This document shows, piece by piece, positions 58,996 to 64,000 of a DNA stretch of 64,000 bases. The position numbers were made by a program, and so were the translations under genes. Origin of the DNA: Nitrobacter sp051535215 (lineage in GTDB: Bacteria > Pseudomonadota > Alphaproteobacteria > Rhizobiales > Xanthobacteraceae); assembly GCF_051535215.1 (NCBI RefSeq), contig NZ_JBPPLY010000006.1, positions 124,001-188,000 on the forward strand. The letters run 5' to 3'. Each line of letters starts with the position of its first letter. Positions within the stretch are counted from its first letter, which is position 1. The notes under the pieces were generated by a model, which was not told the DNA's origin, did not search any database, and saw nothing but the letters and a program-made list of their open reading frames with translations.

Positions 58996-60213
58996 ATGGA
59001 AGAATTTTATCGTATCCGCCGTCTGCCGCCTTACGTATTCGAACAGGTCAATCGCGCCAAGGCGGCCGCACGGAACGCCGGAGCCGATATCATCGACCTC
59101 GGCATGGGCAACCCGGACCTGCCGACGCCGTCCCATGTCCTCGACAAGCTCAAGGAAACCCTGGGCAAACCCAAGACCGACCGCTATTCGGCCTCCCGCG
59201 GCGTCACCGGCCTGCGCAAGGCGCAAGCAGGCTACTATGCCCGCCGCTTCGGAGTGAAACTCAATCCCGACACGCAGATCGTGGCCACGCTCGGCTCCAA
59301 GGAGGGCTTCGCCAACGTCGCACAGGCGATCACCGCGCCGGGCGATGTCGTGCTGTGTCCGAACCCGAGCTACCCGATTCACGCATTCGGCTTTTTGATG
59401 GCGGGCGGCGTGATCCGCTCGGTGCCGTCAGCGCCGACGCCGGATTTCTTTGCCGCCTGCGAACGCGCGATCATCCATTCCATACCGAAGCCGATCGCGC
59501 TGATCGTCTGCTATCCGTCGAACCCGACGGCGCAGATCGCGAGCCTCGATTTCTACCGTGACCTCGTCGCGTTCGCGAAGAAGCACGAGATCTTCATCCT
59601 GTCCGACCTCGCATATTCCGAGGTCTATTTCGACGACAATCCGCCGCCCTCGGTGCTTCAGGTGCCCGGCGCGATCGATGTCACCGTCGAGTTCACCTCG
59701 ATGTCGAAGACGTTCTCGATGGCCGGATGGCGCATCGGGTTCGCCGTCGGCAACGAACGCATCATCGCGGCTCTCGCGCGGGTCAAATCCTATCTGGATT
59801 ACGGGGCCTTCACGCCGATCCAGGTGGCGGCGACTGCGGCCCTGAACGGTCCGGACACCTGCATTCGCGAGATGCGCGACATCTATCGCAAGCGCCGCGA
59901 CGCGCTGGTGGAATCCTTCGGCCGCGCGGGATGGGTGATCCCGCCACCGCAGGCTTCGATGTTCGCATGGGCGCCGCTGCCTGAACGGTTTCGCGATCTC
60001 GGCAGCATGCAGTTCGCAACCCTGATGGTCGAGAAATCCGGGGTCGTGGTCTCGCCCGGCGTCGCCTTCGGCGAGCACGGCGAGGGTTATGTCCGCATCG
60101 CCATGGTGGAAAACGAACAGAGAATTCGCCAGGCCGCCCGCGGCGTCCGCCACTTCCTTGAAAGCGGCATCGAAACGTTGCACAACGTGGTTCCTCTCGC
60201 CAACCGGCGATAG
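58996..60213 (+). CDS. Class I/II aminotransferase (AlaC / LL-DAP aminotransferase-like)
   Basis: The 405-residue PLP enzyme has DLGMGNPDLPTPSHVL, the SASRGVTGLRKAQAGYY segment, and CYPSNPTAQ and LSDLAYSEVYFDD near the cofactor. The PLP Lys is about 238 in SMSKTFSMAGWRIGF. The family includes alanine, valine and LL-diaminopimelate aminotransferases, which are hard to tell apart. The start at 58996 follows AGGAG at four bases; an upstream in-frame ATG adds unlike residues. hom is 89 bases downstream, so a role in aspartate-family amino acids is plausible. Confidence 0.9.
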   Translation: MEEFYRIRRLPPYVFEQVNRAKAAARNAGADIIDLGMGNPDLPTPSHVLDKLKETLGKPKTDRYSASRGVTGLRKAQAGYYARRFGVKLNPDTQIVATLGSKEGFANVAQAITAPGDVVLCPNPSYPIHAFGFLMAGGVIRSVPSAPTPDFFAACERAIIHSIPKPIALIVCYPSNPTAQIASLDFYRDLVAFAKKHEIFILSDLAYSEVYFDDNPPPSVLQVPGAIDVTVEFTSMSKTFSMAGWRIGFAVGNERIIAALARVKSYLDYGAFTPIQVAATAALNGPDTCIREMRDIYRKRRDALVESFGRAGWVIPPPQASMFAWAPLPERFRDLGSMQFATLMVEKSGVVVSPGVAFGEHGEGYVRIAMVENEQRIRQAARGVRHFLESGIETLHNVVPLANRR

Positions 60214-60256
60214 GCGCCGGTTCGGGGACGGCCTTGCGGCCCTTCGGGCCGGCCGT
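60202..60256 (+). terminator. Two consecutive hairpins between aminotransferase gene and hom
   Basis: AACCGGCG (60202-60209) pairs with CGCCGGTT (60215-60222); this hairpin spans the aminotransferase stop codon. Next, ACGGCC (60228-60233) pairs with GGCCGT (60251-60256) around an inner GGCCC/GGGCC stem with a 3-base loop. No T-tract follows, so it may be an attenuator, an mRNA-processing element or a weak terminator. Confidence 0.5.
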
Positions 60257-60302
60257 GCCTTGATCGTTCCTTGCAACACCGGTTTTCCAGCAGGTTTCCC
60301 TT

Positions 60303-61625
60303 ATGGTCGCACCCCTGAAAGTGGGCATTGCGGGGCTCGGCACTGTGGGGTCCGCCGTGGTTCATCTCATCGAGCAGCAGGGGCGGGCGCTGTCGGCGCG
60401 CTGCGGGCGCGGCGTTCGCGTGGTCGCCGTCGCCGCGCGCTCGAAGACCAAGAAGCGCGATGTCGACCTGCGCGGCATTGCGTGGGCCAAGGATCCACTG
60501 GCGCTGGCGAACGATCCAAACATCGACTGCTTCGTCGAGCTGATGGGCGGTGCGGGCGACCCGGCGCAGTCGGCGATCGAGGCGGCGCTGAAATCGGGCA
60601 AGTCGGTGGTGACGGCCAACAAGGCGCTGATCGCCAAGCATGGCCTGCGGCTCGCCACTCTCGCCGAGCAGCACGGCGGTGCGCTGAACTACGAGGCCGC
60701 GGTCGGCGCCGCCATTCCCGTCATCAAGACGCTGCGGGAAGGACTTGCCGGCACCACGATCAACCGCGTCTACGGCATCCTCAACGGCACCTGCAACTAC
60801 ATCCTGACGCGGATGGAGCGCGAAAATCTCTCGTTCGCCGAGTGCTTGAAGGAGGCCCAGCGCCTCGGCTATGCCGAGGCCGATCCATCCTTCGACGTCG
60901 ACGGTCATGACACCGCGCAGAAGCTGTCGATCCTGGCGAGCCTCGCCTTCGGCACCCGCGTCGCGCAGAGCGCGGTCTATGTCGAAGGCATCTCGTCGAT
61001 CGCGCCGGAGGACCTTCGCGCGGCGGAAGAACTCGGCTACCGCGTCAAGCTGCTCGGCGTCGCGGTGCGCACCGCCAAGGGCATCGAGCAGCGGGTGCAT
61101 CCGACCATGGTGCCGAAGACCTCGTCGATTGCGCAAGTCATGGGCGTCACCAATGCGGTCACCATCGACGGCGAGGGCATCCCGCCGATCACGCTGGTCG
61201 GTCCGGGCGCCGGGGGCGCAGCGACGGCGTCCGCCGTGGTCGCCGATATCGCCGATGTCGCGTGCGGCATTCGCGCCCTGCCGTTCGGGCGGCCGGCGTC
61301 GCGGCTGCTTGCGACCAAGAAGGCGCCGATGGAGCGCCATGAGGGGGGGTATTACATCCGGTTGATGGCGCGCGATTTCGCCGGCACCGCGGCGACAATC
61401 GCAACGCGGCTCGCGGAGCAGAAGATTTCGATCGAATCGATCGTCCAGCGCCATCCCAACGGTAAGCTGGATACGACTGAGACCGGCAAACCGGCAGAGC
61501 CCGTTCCCGTGCTTCTGATTACCTATGCGACCAGCGAGGACGCGGTGCATCGCGCGCTTCATGCGGTGAGGGCGGACAAGGTTATCACCGGCCGTCCGCA
61601 GGTCATCCGTATCGAAAAGAATTGA
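60303..61625 (+). CDS. hom: Homoserine dehydrogenase
   Basis: Hom reduces aspartate semialdehyde to homoserine, the branch to threonine and methionine. The 440-residue protein has KVGIAGLGTVGSAVVHLI for NAD(P), VVTANKALIAKHG and NYEAAVGAAIPVIKTLREGL. The segment GILNGTCNYILTRM and catalytic KLSILASLAFGT region follow. The C-terminal part (about 350-440) is an ACT domain (YYIRLMARDFAGTAATIATRLAEQKISIESIVQ), pointing to threonine feedback control. It starts 89 bases after the aminotransferase gene, and glpX follows after 36 bases. Confidence 0.97.
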   Translation: MVAPLKVGIAGLGTVGSAVVHLIEQQGRALSARCGRGVRVVAVAARSKTKKRDVDLRGIAWAKDPLALANDPNIDCFVELMGGAGDPAQSAIEAALKSGKSVVTANKALIAKHGLRLATLAEQHGGALNYEAAVGAAIPVIKTLREGLAGTTINRVYGILNGTCNYILTRMERENLSFAECLKEAQRLGYAEADPSFDVDGHDTAQKLSILASLAFGTRVAQSAVYVEGISSIAPEDLRAAEELGYRVKLLGVAVRTAKGIEQRVHPTMVPKTSSIAQVMGVTNAVTIDGEGIPPITLVGPGAGGAATASAVVADIADVACGIRALPFGRPASRLLATKKAPMERHEGGYYIRLMARDFAGTAATIATRLAEQKISIESIVQRHPNGKLDTTETGKPAEPVPVLLITYATSEDAVHRALHAVRADKVITGRPQVIRIEKN

Positions 61626-61661
61626 GGGATCCCGCCGCGCTGCCCGAGGAGAGTTGAAGCG

Positions 61662-62657
61662 ATGTCGACAGATATTTCCATTCCGCCGCAACAGGCGCTC
61701 CGTCGTCTCCTGACGCTAGAGATCGTGCGCGTGACGGAGCGGGCGGCGGTGTCGGCGGCGCGCCTGCGCGGGCGCGGCATGGAGAAGGCGTCCGATCAGG
61801 CCGCGGTCGACGCCATGCGGCGCGAACTCAACAAGCTGCCAATCGATGGCACCGTGGTGATCGGCGAGGGCGAGATCGACGAGGCTCCGATGCTGTTCAT
61901 CGGCGAGAAAGTCGGCAATTCCCACGGACCGGAGGTCGACATCGCGGTCGATCCGCTTGAGGGGACCGTGCTGTGCGCCAAGAACATGCCCGGCGCGATC
62001 GCCACTATCGCGATGGCCGAGCGCGGCACGCTGCTTCACGCCCCCGATTGCTACATGGACAAGATCGCGATCGGTCCCGGCTATCCGCAAGGAACGGTGG
62101 ATCTCGATGCGCCGGTGGAAGAGAACATCATCAATCTCGCCAAGGCCAAGGGGGTCAAGCCGACCGAGATCACCGCCATTCTGCTCGACCGCCCGCGCCA
62201 TGCCGCCAAGATCGCCGCGCTGCGCAAGATCGGCGCCGCCGTGAGTCTGATCAGCGACGGCGACGTCGCCGGCGTCATCCACACGGCGGAGCCGCGAACC
62301 GGAATCGACATTTATCTGGGCAGCGGTGGCGCGCCGGAAGGCGTGCTGTCCGCGGCGGCGCTGCGCTGCATCGGCGGCCAGATGCAGACCCGCCTCATCA
62401 TCGACAACGAATCCTTGCGCGAGCGGACCCTGCAGATGGGGATCAAGGACCCCAAAAAGAAATATGAGATTGGAGACATGGTGAAAGGCGATTGCGTATT
62501 CGCCGCAACCGGCGTGACCTCGGGTTCACTGCTCTCGGGCGTGCGTTTCGGCAAGGACGTGATCAAGACCGATACGGTGGTGATGCGCTCGGTGACGGGC
62601 ACCGTGCGCCGCATCAAGGCCGAGCACCGGCAGTTGGATAAATTTCATTTGGATTGA
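61662..62657 (+). CDS. glpX: Class II fructose-1,6-bisphosphatase
   Basis: GlpX dephosphorylates fructose 1,6-bisphosphate in gluconeogenesis or the Calvin cycle. The 331-residue protein has VTERAAVSAARLRGRGMEKASDQAAVDAMRREL and the metal motif VVIGEGEIDEAPML. VDIAVDPLEGTVLCA and GSGGAPEGVLSAAALRCIGGQMQ are family signatures. AGGAG precedes the start at a good distance. hom-glpX-recJ is an arrangement I know from Bradyrhizobium-like genomes. No Calvin-cycle gene is beside it, so a general gluconeogenic role is likely. Confidence 0.96.
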   Translation: MSTDISIPPQQALRRLLTLEIVRVTERAAVSAARLRGRGMEKASDQAAVDAMRRELNKLPIDGTVVIGEGEIDEAPMLFIGEKVGNSHGPEVDIAVDPLEGTVLCAKNMPGAIATIAMAERGTLLHAPDCYMDKIAIGPGYPQGTVDLDAPVEENIINLAKAKGVKPTEITAILLDRPRHAAKIAALRKIGAAVSLISDGDVAGVIHTAEPRTGIDIYLGSGGAPEGVLSAAALRCIGGQMQTRLIIDNESLRERTLQMGIKDPKKKYEIGDMVKGDCVFAATGVTSGSLLSGVRFGKDVIKTDTVVMRSVTGTVRRIKAEHRQLDKFHLD

Positions 62658-62721
62658 CATCAATCTTCGCGCGACGCCGTGGGACTGGCGCGAAAAATTC
62701 TCGCAAGGCGCGGACGACATC

Positions 62722-64000
62722 ATGACCTTGCCTGCCACCGCATTTCCGATCGAAGCGCCTGACGCTTTTCTCGGCGTCGCGCATTCGGTGACCGGGCGTC
62801 TGTGGCGCGACCGCCTCGATGCGCGGGGCGCGGCGCGTGCGCTGGCGATCGCGCAGCGGCATCAGTTGCCGGAAATGCTGGCGCGCGTGATCGCGGGCCG
62901 CGACGTCGAGATCGATGCGGTCGCGGATTTTCTCGATCCCACCATCCGCCGGCTGATGCCCGATCCCTTCACCGTGACGCAGATGGAGGCGGCGGCGAAA
63001 CGGCTCGCCGATGCCGCGATGCGCGGCGAGACGGTCGCGATCTTCGGCGACTATGATGTCGACGGCGCGACCTCGGCGGCGCTGCTCACCTGGCATCTGC
63101 GCCATTGCGGCCTCACGCCGCTGATCCACATCCCGGACCGGATTTTCGAGGGCTACGGCCCGAACGTCGACGCGATCAACGCGCTCGCAGCAAAGGGCGC
63201 GACGCTGCTTGTGACGGTCGATTGCGGCACCACGAGCATCGAGCCGCTGGCTGTCGCAGGGCAACAGGGCATGTCGGTGGTGGTGATCGATCATCACCAG
63301 TGTGGCGACGATCTGCCGGATGTGGACGCGCTGGTGAATCCGAACCGGCCGGACGATCTCTCTGGCCTCGGGCATCTCGCCGCCGTCGGTCTTGTGCTGG
63401 TGACGCTGGTCGCGCTGAACCGCGAACTGCGCCAGCGCGGCTTCTGGACGCCCGAGCGGCCGGAGCCTGATCTCCTGAACATGCTGCATCACGTCGCGCT
63501 CGGCACGGTCGCCGACGTCGCGCCGCTGACCGGCCTCAACCGCGCCTTCGTGGCGAAGGGGCTGATCGCGCTGCGCCGCCGCGATCACATCGGTCATACC
63601 GCGCTGATGGATGTCGCGCGGCTGAACGGCCCGCCTGAAGCCTGGCATCTCGGCTTCATGCTTGGGCCGCGCATCAATGCCGGTGGCCGTATCGGACGTG
63701 CTGACCTGGGCGTGCGGCTGTTGCTCGAAGGCGACGTCTCGGAAGCGGCGCGCATCGCCGCCGAACTCGATCGCCTCAATACCGAGCGTCGCGTGATCGA
63801 GCAGGCGGCCGAGGCGCAAGCGGAAGCCGAGGCGCTGGCCTCGCTCGGTCTTGAAGATAAGGGCTCCGTCATCGTCACGGCGTCCGAGGGTTGGCATCCC
63901 GGCGTGGTTGGTCTCGTCGCGTCGCGGCTGAAAGACAAGTTCGGCCGGCCCGCCTTCGTCGTCGCGCTGGAGCCGGGCGGAATCGGCACCGGATCGGGGC
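62722..64000 (+). CDS. recJ: Single-stranded-DNA-specific exonuclease RecJ (3'-truncated by window edge)
   Basis: RecJ degrades single-stranded DNA 5' to 3' in recombination and repair. The frame runs open from the ATG at 62722 to the window end, giving 426 residues. The DHH motifs are clear: FGDYDVDGATSAALL, VTVDCGTTSIEPL, VVIDHHQCGDDLP and GPRINAGGRIGRADLGVRLL. The DHHA1 domain begins VIVTASEGWHPGVVGLVASRLKDKFGRPAFV. It follows glpX after 64 bases. Ribosome site is weak (AAGGCG, about 12 bases upstream). The remaining C-terminal part is outside the window. Confidence 0.95.
   Translation, partial: MTLPATAFPIEAPDAFLGVAHSVTGRLWRDRLDARGAARALAIAQRHQLPEMLARVIAGRDVEIDAVADFLDPTIRRLMPDPFTVTQMEAAAKRLADAAMRGETVAIFGDYDVDGATSAALLTWHLRHCGLTPLIHIPDRIFEGYGPNVDAINALAAKGATLLVTVDCGTTSIEPLAVAGQQGMSVVVIDHHQCGDDLPDVDALVNPNRPDDLSGLGHLAAVGLVLVTLVALNRELRQRGFWTPERPEPDLLNMLHHVALGTVADVAPLTGLNRAFVAKGLIALRRRDHIGHTALMDVARLNGPPEAWHLGFMLGPRINAGGRIGRADLGVRLLLEGDVSEAARIAAELDRLNTERRVIEQAAEAQAEAEALASLGLEDKGSVIVTASEGWHPGVVGLVASRLKDKFGRPAFVVALEPGGIGTGSG

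Noticed and set aside
1..64000. Search for tRNA, rRNA, transposase, integrase, phage or toxin-antitoxin genes.
   Set aside because: None was seen on either strand; the intergenic repeats carry no coding sequence.

Overview
The window is a 64 kb piece of a GC-rich alphaproteobacterial chromosome. Gene content and order (rpsF-rpsR-DUF2232-rplI, fabD-fabG-acpP-fabF-mltG-yicC-gmk, lptF-lptG-lptD-surA-pdxA-ksgA, a two-desulfurase SUF cluster, a type-2 argC, class I phaC) fit the Nitrobacteraceae/Bradyrhizobiaceae (Nitrobacter, Bradyrhizobium, Rhodopseudomonas, Afipia relatives). The palindromic intergenic repeats, which recall those of that family, agree. The species cannot be resolved from the sequence alone. 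No tRNA, rRNA, CRISPR array, transposase or phage gene was seen. Nearly every gene is a housekeeping gene.

Layout. 1-2815: end of clpS, then clpA (adaptor and unfoldase of regulated proteolysis). 3237-5687 (minus): rpsF, rpsR, a DUF2232 membrane protein and rplI, preceded by a leader hairpin that would hide the rpsF ribosome binding site. 6038-12863 (plus): fatty-acid synthesis (fabD, fabG, acpP, fabF), then mltG, yicC and gmk. 12995-23044 (minus): an envelope protein of unknown function, a zinc alcohol dehydrogenase, ksgA, pdxA, a SurA-like chaperone, lptD, lptG and lptF; the last four serve outer-membrane and LPS assembly. 23410-26245 (plus): pepA overlapping holC, an AT-rich region with inverted repeats, and a lipoprotein. 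26404-30832 (minus): an ABC-F ATPase, a very small protein, a LytM-type M23 endopeptidase homologue and a one-cysteine Bcp peroxiredoxin. 31126-34758 (plus): a large AsmA-like protein. Next come tyrS (minus) and anmK (plus).

37340-45353 holds a divergent alpha/beta hydrolase and the SUF iron-sulfur cluster: NifS/IscS-type desulfurase, sufB, sufC, sufD, sufS, a DUF59 (SufT-like) protein and a SufA/IscA carrier. It is followed by a GGDEF protein, an RhlE-type helicase, an FAD monooxygenase, small membrane proteins, a VOC protein, parE, a DedA-like protein and argC. After one gene of unrecognised family (55301-56272) come phaC, a lipoprotein, a class I/II aminotransferase, hom, glpX and the start of recJ, which runs off the window.

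The most useful non-gene signals are the rpsF leader hairpin, several families of palindromic intergenic repeats (one copy split by an inserted hairpin), a perfect 17-bp inverted repeat beside an AT-rich patch at 25.4-25.6 kb, and three short tandem repeats upstream of the DedA-like gene. I found no convincing undescribed multi-gene system.
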